A DNA stretch of 32,533 nt from Bdellovibrionales bacterium. Its GTDB lineage: Bacteria; Bdellovibrionota; Bdellovibrionia; Bdellovibrionales; UBA1609. Of this stretch, positions 17,078 to 24,498 are shown piece after piece (the stretch's first letter is position 1; each line of letters begins with the position of its first letter). A program made the position numbers and the translations under genes. The DNA is taken from the NCBI GenBank assembly GCA_020850475.1, contig JADZEO010000006.1:1-32533 (forward strand), written 5' to 3'. The notes under the pieces were generated by a model that saw only the letters and a program-made list of their open reading frames with translations, had not been told where the DNA came from and did not search any database.

Positions 17078-18096
17078 GTGAAATCAATCCTGGGATCAAT
17101 CAAGGTGTAGCTGATGTCACTTAAAAAACGTCCCACTAGCATCAACATACTTTCAAAAAAGATCAGGCCCATCATTACGTTGTAGTCGCGCGCCAGGGCC
17201 GACTTGTAACTCAGCATGCCCATGCCATCCAAGTTAAACACCTGTTCGATAATCACTGAGCCGGCGAAGAAAAAACCCAAGAACGACGCCAAGCCCGTGG
17301 CAATGGGAATTAAGGCATTTCGAAGCGCATGCTTGTAAACCACGGCACTCTCTGGCAGCCCCTTGGCCCGGGCGGTGCGCACATAATCGAGTTTGATTTC
17401 CTCAATCAAAGAGTTCTTCATCAAAAAAGTGAGGACCGTGAAGTTACCAATAACATAACAGATCAAGGGCAAGATAAAGTGGTGAACCCGATCCCAAACC
17501 TGGTCCCAAAAACCCAAATCGTAGTAATTGTCTGAATACAAATCGCCTAGGGGAAACCAATCCAGGAAGGCCCCGCCGGCCAGATAGACTCGTAGTAAAA
17601 TCGCCAAAATCAGCGGTGGAATCGAGTAAAGGATCATCAACACCACGCTCGTGGCGACGTCAAACCCCGAGCCATCTTTTACGGCCTTGGCAATACCGAG
17701 AGGAATACAAATCAAATAGGTCAGCAAGAGGGAGATGACCCCAAACTGCAAGGACACTGGAAACCGTGCGGCGATCACGTCGACCACTGGCTCCTCGTAA
17801 CTAAAGCTGTTGCCAAAATCGAGAGTGACAATGTTTTTGAGCCAAATTCCGTACCGCACATGAAGTGGTTTATCAAAGCCGTATTGCTTTTTTAGCGCCT
17901 CAAGGACGTCTTTGGAAACCCCGTGCTCGCTCTGTCCGCCCGCACTCGCGCCCATGCCGCCACCAAAACGCATCTGCATGATCTTCTGCTCGACGGGGCT
18001 GCCCGGCGCTAGATTAATAATCACAAACGACAGCAAGGTAATTCCGATCAGAGTCGGAATCATCATTACCAATCGGCGCAGGATATACTTAAACAT
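17074..18096 (-). CDS. yejB: ABC importer permease, YejB/OppB type
   Basis: This 340-residue partner permease begins MFKYILRRL with the usual first membrane segment and NLAPGSPVE. It carries a periplasmic loop (~40-130) and five more membrane segments. The EAA loop is DYVRTARAKGLPESAVVYKHALRNA, followed by FNLDGMGML near the end, a family hallmark. The frame extends upstream to 18147, but those codons are low-complexity Arg/Leu/Ala. I chose ATG 18096, with GAGG about 9 bases before it. The gene lies 63 bases after the substrate-binding protein gene and overlaps the yejE-like gene by four bases. No YejF-type ATPase follows, so the energising subunit must be encoded elsewhere. Confidence 0.92.
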   Translation of the reverse strand: MFKYILRRLVMMIPTLIGITLLSFVIINLAPGSPVEQKIMQMRFGGGMGASAGGQSEHGVSKDVLEALKKQYGFDKPLHVRYGIWLKNIVTLDFGNSFSYEEPVVDVIAARFPVSLQFGVISLLLTYLICIPLGIAKAVKDGSGFDVATSVVLMILYSIPPLILAILLRVYLAGGAFLDWFPLGDLYSDNYYDLGFWDQVWDRVHHFILPLICYVIGNFTVLTFLMKNSLIEEIKLDYVRTARAKGLPESAVVYKHALRNALIPIATGLASFLGFFFAGSVIIEQVFNLDGMGMLSYKSALARDYNVMMGLIFFESMLMLVGRFLSDISYTLIDPRIDFT

Positions 18097-18159
18097 GGCG
18101 ACCGCCCTCAGTCGGGCTGCGGCGCCAAGCCGCAGCCTCAAGCCCAAACAATCTCAGGT

Positions 18160-19815
18160 TCAGTTGCCGATCCACCAAGTCTCAACACCCAGGTCGTAGG
18201 CGTAGTTAGGTTTGTCCATTTTCATTTTGGCCGTATGGGCAAAGAGAAAAAACTTGTTGTTAAACAAGAATACATAGGGAGCGTCGTCGGCAATCGCCTT
18301 GTAAATCTTTTGATAGATCTGGATGCGCTTGGCTTTGTCCAACTCTTCTCGGCCCTCATCGATCAGCTTATCCACGGTGGGGTTAGAGTAAGAAATAAAG
18401 TTGGAGCCGCCCGCTTGGGAGCTCGTCGAGTGCCAAATTTGCTTGGGATCGTTGTCGACGCTGCCACCGCTCCAGCCGAGCATGACGGCGTCGAACTTTT
18501 TCTCGTCCATCGACTTAACAAACGTAGTCCACTCGACCAGCTTGATTTCCATGTCGATGCCGGCCTTCTTGAGATCTTCTTTGTAAATCGTCATGTATTT
18601 TTCAGAGTCTTTGTTGGCCATGAGCAAGGTGAAGCGGAAAGGTGTTTCCTTGCCATTGATCGTTTTTTCCAAAATTCCGTCTTTGTTCGCATCCGCCCAC
18701 CCGGCTTTGGTCAAAATCTCTTGGGCCTTCTTGGGATCAAAAAGGAGGGGCTTAACCGACTTGTTCGCATAAGGACTTTGTAAATACCAAGGACCCGTCG
18801 CCGGCAATGACATGCCAAAACGGAATTTCTCGATCATCAATTCGCGATTCGTTAAATGAGCTAAGGCAACCCGCACGTCGCGATCGGCAAAGATCGGGTT
18901 TAAGAAATTCCAGCCCACAAAGTTGTAGGGGCGGGGTCCCAGGTGATCAACCTTCTTCTTGAGAGCTGACTTTCCCCAGGGCTCGTGGTTGGTCTTCTGC
19001 ATATAGGCCTCAGGACTGATAGCGTCGATAAAATCCACTTCGCCCTTTTCGAGGCGAGCCAGCTGGGCCATTTCTTCCTTCACAAAACGGAACTGCACTT
19101 TGTCCCATTTGTAGAAACCCGCATAGCGAGGATCAGAAAAACCCCACCAATCAGGATTGCGCTTTAATACGATCCCCTTGCCTTTGTCATAGCGGTCCAC
19201 CATGTAGGGACCTGAACCCACCAGGGTTTTGGTATTCTTGTTTTTTGAATCACCGTAGATGTGTTTGGGAACAATCGCCATAAAGCCACCACTCGCCAAC
19301 ACATTAAAGTTATAGAAGTACTTTTTCTTGATCGTAAATTTAATAGTTAAAGGATCGATAATTTGGGCGCCCTCAAAGTTTTCAAAGTACGGGCGAATGT
19401 GGGCCGTATCAAAACCCAGCTTATCGTCAAAGATGGCATCAAAACTAAACTTGACGTCCTCAGCTGTAACCGGTTTGCCGTCGTGCCATTTGGCGTTCTT
19501 ACGAAGATGGAAAATGTACCACATGCCCTTGGGGTCGGCTTCATACGACTCCGCCAAGCCAGGTTCCTGGTCATAGGTTTCCAAGTTGGTCCGCATGAGT
19601 CCGTCAATAACAAAGCCATGAACTTGTGAAGCGTAGTTATCGGTACTCGTCAGCGGATTGAGCTTTTCGGGTTCAGCACCCATCACCACATAGAAAGTGC
19701 CTCCAACGGGCGCCTTGGCGTTACCCAGAATTGGATTTTCCTTCTTCGTCGGAGCCGCCAACGCCGTCACCGTCGCCAAACTCAACATCAATAATGAAGT
19801 TGCGATTCGTTTCAT
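18160..19815 (-). CDS. Periplasmic peptide-binding protein of the ABC importer (SBP family 5)
   Basis: This 551-residue extracytoplasmic solute-binding protein is of the OppA/DppA/YejA class. Residues 1-21 form a signal peptide with likely cleavage after TALA. The family block NAKWHDGKPVTAEDVKFSFDAI is plainly visible near residues 110-130, followed by VGSGPYMV and the two-lobe domain typical of the family. I chose ATG 19815 because GGGGAAGGGAA stands directly before it. The open frame upstream to 19857 would bury the signal peptide. It is the first gene of a three-gene operon with the two permeases. The ligand could be oligopeptides. Its position between speA and speB raises agmatine, polyamine or arginine-containing peptides as alternatives, but that is inference from position only. 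Confidence 0.93.
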   Translation of the reverse strand: MKRIATSLLMLSLATVTALAAPTKKENPILGNAKAPVGGTFYVVMGAEPEKLNPLTSTDNYASQVHGFVIDGLMRTNLETYDQEPGLAESYEADPKGMWYIFHLRKNAKWHDGKPVTAEDVKFSFDAIFDDKLGFDTAHIRPYFENFEGAQIIDPLTIKFTIKKKYFYNFNVLASGGFMAIVPKHIYGDSKNKNTKTLVGSGPYMVDRYDKGKGIVLKRNPDWWGFSDPRYAGFYKWDKVQFRFVKEEMAQLARLEKGEVDFIDAISPEAYMQKTNHEPWGKSALKKKVDHLGPRPYNFVGWNFLNPIFADRDVRVALAHLTNRELMIEKFRFGMSLPATGPWYLQSPYANKSVKPLLFDPKKAQEILTKAGWADANKDGILEKTINGKETPFRFTLLMANKDSEKYMTIYKEDLKKAGIDMEIKLVEWTTFVKSMDEKKFDAVMLGWSGGSVDNDPKQIWHSTSSQAGGSNFISYSNPTVDKLIDEGREELDKAKRIQIYQKIYKAIADDAPYVFLFNNKFFLFAHTAKMKMDKPNYAYDLGVETWWIGN

Positions 19816-20091
19816 TTCCCTTCCCCTTCGTTTCATCATAAAAAAGCCACCACTCACTTGCCGCTGCCGCGCACAAAGAGTTTGAAGAACTCAATTTATC
19901 GAAGTAAAAAAATTATTCAAGTCGATTGGAAGATTGCGGTGGAACCCAAGTCCCGTTGGTCTTTGTGCGTCAGCAAAGAACAAGTTCAAGCGGCGTTTCT
20001 CGAGGAGTTTGGGTTCGCAGTTTGTAAAGATCCTGATACAAACTCCCACCTCAGTCCCCGTGGCGACGGAGATAAAAAGTTGGAGACCCTT
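19816..20091. promoter_or_regulatory. Divergent intergenic region between the ABC operon and speB
   Basis: This 276-base gap separates the starts of two divergent transcription units, so it should hold both promoters. I could not assign -10/-35 boxes with confidence. Part of it (from TTG 19858) is open in the speB frame, but the encoded residues resemble no agmatinase N-terminus that I know. speB has a better start at 20092. A perfect 8-base inverted repeat lies at 20019-20044. Confidence 0.5.
20019..20044. promoter_or_regulatory. Perfect inverted repeat in the speB leader, candidate operator
   Basis: AGTTTGTA (20019-20026) and TACAAACT (20037-20044) are perfect reverse complements separated by 10 bases, ending 47 bases before the speB ATG. 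Spacing and arm length fit a dimeric repressor site, or an mRNA hairpin just ahead of the ribosome-binding site. No second copy was noticed elsewhere in the window. Confidence 0.4.
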
Positions 20092-21153
20092 ATGGACACA
20101 TTCAATCCGAGCGAACCCCTGTCGAGTGAGTTTGGCATTTTTGGCCTGCCGATTAAACGGCACGAAAGCAAAGTGATTTTGATTCCGGTCCCATGGGAGG
20201 TAACGACCTCCTATGGAAGTGGGGCCTCCTTGGGCCCTGAGGCCATTCGTCGTGCCAGCTCCCAGGTTGACTTGTTTGATCTGGAGCTCGGCAAGTCCTA
20301 TGTCGCCGGCTTTTATATGGAAGCGATCAACCAAAAGATGCTCGGCCTAAACAACGAGCTCAAGCCCTTCGCCCAACGGGTGCGCGACGAGCTCGAAGGC
20401 GGCGGCCTCACGGATCAGGGTCGAGCCTACCAACAGCGGGTGAATGATGGTTGCAAGGAGATGGTCGACTGGGTTTACCAAGGCTCTAAGCGCATCATCA
20501 GTGACGAGCACAAGCTCGTTGGGATCGTCGGCGGAGACCATTCCACTCCCCTCGGAGCCATCCGCGCGATCGCCGAAAATCTCAAAAAAGATTATGCCAT
20601 CATTCATATTGATGCCCATGCCGACCTCCGCCAATCTTATATGGGCTTTACTCACTCCCACGCATCCATCATGTACAACGTGATGAATTCGGACTTCGCT
20701 CCTCAAAAACTGGTGCAAGTTGGTGTTCGAGATTTTTGCTGGGAAGAAGCCGACCTCATTCAACGGGACGAGCGAATTCGCCCACTGTTTAGCGAAGACA
20801 TCAAACGCCGGCAGTTTTCAGGTGAAACGTGGAAGTCCATTTGCGATGACATCCTTTACGGCCTGCCCGAGTGTGTTTACATTTCTTTTGACATTGATGG
20901 CCTGTCTCCCGAATTCTGCCCTCACACCGGCACGCCCGTGCCTGGCGGCCTACACTTTGCTGAAATGATTTTTCTTTTGAACGCGATCGGCCATTCTGGT
21001 CGGCGCATCGTCGGATTTGATTTGGTCGAAGTGGCTCCCGGTCCAGACGACGATGAATGGGACGGTAACGTCGGGGCCCGGCTCCTGTATCGAATGTGCG
21101 GATGGTTGGCGGCCTCGAATGGCTTGCTGGCGAAACCGTCGGCCCGAGTGTAA
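20092..21153 (+). CDS. speB: Agmatinase / arginase-family ureohydrolase
   Basis: This dimanganese ureohydrolase most likely hydrolyses agmatine to putrescine and urea. The metal-binding motifs are complete: GGDHSTPLG, IDAHADLR, SFDIDGLSPEFCPHTGTPVPGG and FDLVEVAPG. With speA at 12828 it completes arginine to putrescine, which favours agmatinase over arginase. I chose ATG 20092 (353 residues) because GGAG lies six bases upstream. The frame is open back to TTG 19858, which would add 78 residues of uncertain reality. The protein is longer than the usual ~300 residues because of an insertion around residues 75-125. The stop codon is embedded in the T-tract of the convergent terminator at 21151-21178. 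Confidence 0.9.
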   Translation: MDTFNPSEPLSSEFGIFGLPIKRHESKVILIPVPWEVTTSYGSGASLGPEAIRRASSQVDLFDLELGKSYVAGFYMEAINQKMLGLNNELKPFAQRVRDELEGGGLTDQGRAYQQRVNDGCKEMVDWVYQGSKRIISDEHKLVGIVGGDHSTPLGAIRAIAENLKKDYAIIHIDAHADLRQSYMGFTHSHASIMYNVMNSDFAPQKLVQVGVRDFCWEEADLIQRDERIRPLFSEDIKRRQFSGETWKSICDDILYGLPECVYISFDIDGLSPEFCPHTGTPVPGGLHFAEMIFLLNAIGHSGRRIVGFDLVEVAPGPDDDEWDGNVGARLLYRMCGWLAASNGLLAKPSARV

Positions 21154-21178
21154 AAAAAGGCCGCTGATTCAGCGGCCT
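21151..21178 (-). terminator. Intrinsic terminator of the dksA-like gene
   Basis: Read on the minus strand, AGGCCGCT and AGCGGCCT pair over a five-base loop (stem 21158-21178; with its inner bases the repeat is 10 perfect pairs). Seven Ts (21152-21158) follow at once. This is a textbook intrinsic terminator for the gene ending at 21211. On the plus strand the stem lacks a T-run, so for speB it could act only weakly. The T-tract overlaps the speB TAA stop codon. Confidence 0.85.
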
Positions 21179-21210
21179 CATTATTCACCTTGAACAAACA
21201 AATCCAAATC

Positions 21211-21582
21211 TCAGCGCGCGTACTTCTTGCGCATGCTCTCGCGAATCTCTGCGCCTTCGATACTTAAACGCGTCCAAGGAATGGCTAACAAGCGATCATG
21301 CTCGATAGGCTCCTCAGTTTCTTCACAAATTCCGTAACTGCCGCTCTCAATGCGCGACAAGGCAATTTCAATTTCCATGAGTTGCTTGCGCAGTCGCTCA
21401 GTCATGCTCAAGAACTCGCTCTCAGCGAGGGCCCGCATGGTTTGGTCGCCCTCATCGCCACCACGATCTTCAGTCGTATGTAAATCCATCCGGGCTTCTT
21501 TCACCCGGTTAAGCAGCTCAGCTTTTGCTTCGAGAAGCTTCTGGCGACACTTGGTAACTAGGTCTTTTGGCAAGTTGGTCAT
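21211..21582 (-). CDS. DksA/TraR-family protein with a degenerate zinc finger
   Basis: This 123-residue protein resembles DksA, which binds the RNA polymerase secondary channel and, with ppGpp, retunes rRNA and amino-acid promoters. Residues ~5-80 form the coiled-coil with an acidic tip (EDRGGDEGDQ), and the C-terminal globular part has SYGICEETEEPI and RLLAIPW. The four zinc-ligand positions (CxxC-x17-CxxC spacing) are C86, T89, S107 and G110, so only one Cys remains. Zinc binding is therefore unlikely, as in the zinc-independent DksA2 of Pseudomonas aeruginosa. I chose ATG 21582, preceded by GGGGAGGG. It appears monocistronic, with its own candidate promoter and terminator. Whether it is the main DksA or a paralog cannot be told from this window. 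Confidence 0.88.
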   Translation of the reverse strand: MTNLPKDLVTKCRQKLLEAKAELLNRVKEARMDLHTTEDRGGDEGDQTMRALAESEFLSMTERLRKQLMEIEIALSRIESGSYGICEETEEPIEHDRLLAIPWTRLSIEGAEIRESMRKKYAR

Positions 21583-21635
21583 ATTTAGAGTCCCTCCCCT
21601 TGCTGTGTTCACAGTGCCAAAATGGAACTGCACCA

Positions 21636-21664
21636 TTTACACATGGCCCTCGTGGCCTTGGCAA
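21636..21664 (-). promoter_or_regulatory. Likely sigma-70 promoter of the dksA-like gene
   Basis: On the minus strand TTGCCA (21659-21664) and TGTAAA (21636-21641) are separated by exactly 17 bases. They match five and four of six consensus positions. The -10 box is about 53 bases upstream of the ATG at 21582, leaving a short leader with the GGGGAGGG ribosome-binding site. Confidence 0.4.
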
Positions 21665-21707
21665 GTAAATTTCTTAAAACCTCTTAAATCTCCTAAGCCT
21701 TTGACTA

Positions 21708-21730
21708 GCAAGAAAATTCTTGTTTCTTGC
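21708..21730. repeat. Eight-base inverted repeat upstream of the dksA-like gene
   Basis: GCAAGAAA and TTTCTTGC are perfect reverse complements around the seven-base spacer ATTCTTG. It lies about 45 bases upstream of the candidate -35 box, where an activator or repressor could bind. No T-run follows on either strand. Confidence 0.3.
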
Positions 21731-21903
21731 GCGCACAGTCGAAATTCGAAAGCATTTAATCTTAAATTTTATTTCAAGCCTTTTAAACATAAATCAACCC
21801 TCTGACTCAACTTGAGACACACACCAAAGCCTCTCTGGTTAAAAAATAAGCAGACTTTCCCCAAATTATTGTTAGCAGTGATTAATTGTTCGTTTGCTTC
21901 GCG

Positions 21904-22377
21904 CTAAAAACCAACGCGACTCACGGTCACCGGCCGCCACACCGTCGAGTTGTGAACCCAAAAACGAAGTCCCAACTCATCTTCCACTTGGTACCAATCA
22001 TCCTTTAAGTCCACGCGTTTAAAGGGCGTGTACTTGTCGGCAGAACCATAGTGCAGCGAAGGATAAGTGGTGCCCGGACCAGACCTCAGATTGGCCGTTG
22101 CTTCTTTGACCGAGACACATTGATAGGCCGTGGTCACGAGCGAACTCAACACCCAATGCTTCTCGCCGTCTTGATCCTCGACTTGAGTCCATCCGCCCGA
22201 CTTGTCGACCTTAATGAGCGGCGTGAATTTCCCTACCGTCCAAGTCACAGGATACTTCCCGCCGGGACCTTTGCGCAGATTGGCTTCCCACGCATCCACG
22301 CACAGGGCCCGCGCGAGGGAGCCCGCCGTTAGAAAAATCAAAATGACGATCACTCGACCGAGCGGACGAGCGGACAC
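21904..22377 (-). CDS. Secreted tandem bacterial SH3 (SH3b) domain protein
   Basis: This 157-residue protein has an N-terminal signal peptide (~1-24, VIVILIFLTAG core) and two consecutive SH3b repeats. The first runs ~26-82 (NLRKGPGGKYPV, WTQVEDQDGEKHWV) and the second ~87-148 (NLRSGPGTTYPS, WYQVEDELGLRFWV). Such repeats usually bind peptidoglycan or stabilise periplasmic proteins. No catalytic domain is attached, so a cell-wall-binding or signalling role is the best guess. The start GTG 22377 is preceded by AGGAGG four bases upstream. It lies 118 bases downstream of fxsA on the same strand and 321 bases upstream of the dksA-like gene. The two repeats are close relatives of each other, consistent with internal duplication. 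Confidence 0.85.
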   Translation of the reverse strand: MSARPLGRVIVILIFLTAGSLARALCVDAWEANLRKGPGGKYPVTWTVGKFTPLIKVDKSGGWTQVEDQDGEKHWVLSSLVTTAYQCVSVKEATANLRSGPGTTYPSLHYGSADKYTPFKRVDLKDDWYQVEDELGLRFWVHNSTVWRPVTVSRVGF

Positions 22378-22495
22378 GAAACCTCCTCAGAAACTCCTTC
22401 AGCATATCAAAATTTGCACAAGGATAACAATTGAAGATCTAATTACAAACCCCGTCGAGTTTGCTGAGACCACCACAAATAAAACCCGCGCAGAC

Positions 22496-23005
22496 CTATT
22501 GGTCCTTCCTCGGCCCCTTGTCGGTCTGGGGATCAGGGTCGGGTTCGAGATCAATCACGTCCCGCGTGGGACGCGGCCCCGTTGGTCCCGAGGTGAAATC
22601 CACTCGTTGCGAGGAATTGGTATAGAAACGAACCTGTCCGCGCGCCACGCGCTTAGCCATTTCATGCTTCATCGCCTTGAGAAGGAGGTGGCGTGGTCCC
22701 GGTAAAACGAGCAACAAACCCATCAGGTCCGTCACAAAGCCTGGAGTAATCATCAGGAGGCCACCGACAAAAACCAAGAAACCATGAAACAAACTGTCGG
22801 CGGGCATTTCTCCACGCGCCAATTTTTCATTTACTTGTCGCCAAATTGCTTGTCCTTGGTTGCGCACAATCGTACCGCCGATAATGCCCATCAAGAGCAG
22901 GGCCGCGACTGTGTTCCAGGCCCCGATCACCTGACCCACGCGAATCAAAAAATACAACTCAATCAGCGGCATCACGGTAAAGAAAAAGATCAAATAAAAT
23001 AGCAC
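22496..23005 (-). CDS. fxsA: FxsA family membrane protein
   Basis: This 169-residue inner-membrane protein matches FxsA. The N-terminus is LFYLIFFFTVMPLIELYFLI, followed by GAWNTVAALLLMGIIGG and a third segment FLVFVGGLLMITPGFVTDL with the conserved LLLVLPGPR after it. The C-terminal ~45 residues are charged and Pro-rich. In E. coli, overproduced FxsA relieves exclusion of phage T7 by the F plasmid; its normal job is unknown. The start is GTG 23005. Its GGAG lies in the last codons of the exonuclease gene, whose stop codon is one base upstream, so the two are translationally coupled. Confidence 0.9.
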   Translation of the reverse strand: MLFYLIFFFTVMPLIELYFLIRVGQVIGAWNTVAALLLMGIIGGTIVRNQGQAIWRQVNEKLARGEMPADSLFHGFLVFVGGLLMITPGFVTDLMGLLLVLPGPRHLLLKAMKHEMAKRVARGQVRFYTNSSQRVDFTSGPTGPRPTRDVIDLEPDPDPQTDKGPRKDQ

Positions 23006-23006
23006 A

Positions 23007-23774
23007 CTAAAACTCCATCACCACTTTCACTGGGCAGTGGTCTGAACCCATTTGTTGATCCTGAATATCAATCGACTTCACTTGATTAACCAGCTGGGGC
23101 GTCACGCAAATGTGATCTATCCGCCAACCCCGATTGGCGATGCGAGCGTTTTCACGATAAGACCACCAGGTGTATTGCTCGGTGGTCCGAGGATGAAAGT
23201 GAGCAAACAAATCCACAAAGCCAGTCTCGAGAAATCGTCCAAACCACGCGCGCTCTTCCGGCAAAAATCCACTGACTTTGCTCAGGCGAACCGGATCAAA
23301 AACGTCGGTGTCTCGGTAAGCCACATTATAGTCGCCTACGACCACAACTTCGTGCCCCTCTTGAATCTTCCGCTCCAAGTGCTTACGAAACTTTTCCAAA
23401 AACTCTTGCTTGTAGAGGTGACGCTCCTCACTCGCGGCTCCATTCGGAAAATAAACATTGTACAGCAAAAATTCAGGGTAACGGGTCACCACAAAGCGCC
23501 CTTCAGAATCAAATTTGCGAATCTGAATTCCGTATTGGATTTCTTCAGGTTTTTGTTTGGTGTAAGTGACGGTGCCGCTATAGCCAGCCTTCTGCGCGGC
23601 CGACCAATAGGCTTCCCACCCTGGCGGGTGCAGCAACTCTTCCCCGAGTTGATTGGGATGGGCTTTGGTTTCCTGCAAACACAAAATGTCTGGGGACTCA
23701 CGGCGTAGATAATCGAGTAAGCCCTTGGGGGCACACGCCCGAATGCCGTTGACGTTCCAGGTGACCAGTTTCAC
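23007..23774 (-). CDS. xthA: Exodeoxyribonuclease III (AP endonuclease)
   Basis: This Mg-dependent exonuclease/endonuclease/phosphatase-fold enzyme repairs abasic sites and 3'-blocked ends. Motifs in order are NVNGIRA, LQETK (metal-binding Glu), GYSG, VVGDYNVA (catalytic Asp/Asn), WWSYR, NRGWRIDH and the catalytic GSDHCPV close to the C-terminus. The 255-residue length is normal. The start is GTG 23774, with GGGGAGG four bases upstream. It is the first gene of an operon with fxsA and diverges from the peroxiredoxin gene over a 180-base gap, so two oxidative-damage functions share that upstream region. A short palindrome lies 22-36 bases upstream of the start. Confidence 0.96.
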   Translation of the reverse strand: MKLVTWNVNGIRACAPKGLLDYLRRESPDILCLQETKAHPNQLGEELLHPPGWEAYWSAAQKAGYSGTVTYTKQKPEEIQYGIQIRKFDSEGRFVVTRYPEFLLYNVYFPNGAASEERHLYKQEFLEKFRKHLERKIQEGHEVVVVGDYNVAYRDTDVFDPVRLSKVSGFLPEERAWFGRFLETGFVDLFAHFHPRTTEQYTWWSYRENARIANRGWRIDHICVTPQLVNQVKSIDIQDQQMGSDHCPVKVVMEF

Positions 23775-23795
23775 AACACCTCCCCTTGGCTCGGG

Positions 23796-23810
23796 ACCTA
23801 TCCCATAGGT
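23796..23810. promoter_or_regulatory. Short palindrome upstream of xthA
   Basis: ACCTAT and ATAGGT are perfect reverse complements around CCC. The site lies just upstream of the xthA ribosome-binding site, in the gap shared with the divergent peroxiredoxin gene. It could be a repressor site or part of an mRNA hairpin. At six bases per arm, chance cannot be excluded. Confidence 0.25.
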
Positions 23811-23954
23811 TCTCCCCAGAGTCCAAGATCTCTATGCGCCGCAGAGTATAAGGACCTTGTTCCAGTCCCTCGCCCCTCGGTGTTCTGTACCTTGCCCACC
23901 TCTGTGAACTGTGGCAATCAAGTTGATATTTAGCGTTAAGCCAGGAGGATCTCA

Positions 23955-24479
23955 ATGCCCATGATCGGTCAACCCGCACCTCAGTTTAAAGCCCCAGCTG
24001 TCGTCGATGGTGGAGACTTCAAAGATGTGAGTCTCAGCGACTACAAGGGAAAGTGGGTGGTCCTGTATTTTTACCCCCTCGATTTTACCTTCGTCTGCCC
24101 GACTGAAATCACTCAGTTCCGCGACTTTCTTCCGAAGTTTAAGGAAGTCGGCGCCGAAGTGATTGGTGTTTCGGTGGATTCGGTTCATTCCCACCGTCGG
24201 TGGATTAAAGATGACCTCGGCGACCTCCACTATCCTCTCATTGGTGACATCACCAAGCGCCTGGCGCGCGACTATGGGGTGCTGTTGGAGGATTCGGGAA
24301 TTGCCACTCGGGGCACCTTCATTATCGATCCAGAAGGCAAAGTGCAGTACATGGGAATCCACAACACCAAAGTGGGCCGCGATGCCAACGAAATCCTGCG
24401 CGTTCTAACCGGACTTAAATCAGGCGAAATGTGTGCCGCCGGCTGGAAGCCCGGCGAAAAACACATCAAACTGAAGTAA
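23955..24479 (+). CDS. Typical 2-Cys peroxiredoxin (AhpC/Prx1 type)
   Basis: This 174-residue thiol peroxidase reduces hydrogen peroxide and organic hydroperoxides. The peroxidatic Cys is C48 in PLDFTFVCPTE, with T45 and R119 completing the active site. The resolving Cys is C160 in GEMCAAGW, so it is a typical 2-Cys enzyme forming inter-subunit disulfides. AGGAGG precedes ATG 23955 by six bases. A second ATG two codons later is also possible. It could be recycled by the thioredoxin system (trxB at 968) or an AhpF-like reductase not seen here. The ATP-grasp gene starts 19 bases downstream and is probably co-transcribed. Confidence 0.96.
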   Translation: MPMIGQPAPQFKAPAVVDGGDFKDVSLSDYKGKWVVLYFYPLDFTFVCPTEITQFRDFLPKFKEVGAEVIGVSVDSVHSHRRWIKDDLGDLHYPLIGDITKRLARDYGVLLEDSGIATRGTFIIDPEGKVQYMGIHNTKVGRDANEILRVLTGLKSGEMCAAGWKPGEKHIKLK

Positions 24480-24498
24480 CGTCTCCACCGACGCACGG

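Larger units (their letters stand above)
21583..21903. other. 321-base AT-rich intergenic region without a gene
   Basis: No convincing reading frame, tRNA or conserved RNA was seen. The open frames crossing it are short and rich in Lys, Phe and Ser, as expected from AT-rich non-coding DNA. It holds the likely dksA promoter (21636-21664) and an inverted repeat (21708-21730). The part from about 21660 to 21900 is clearly more AT-rich than its neighbours. Confidence 0.6.
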
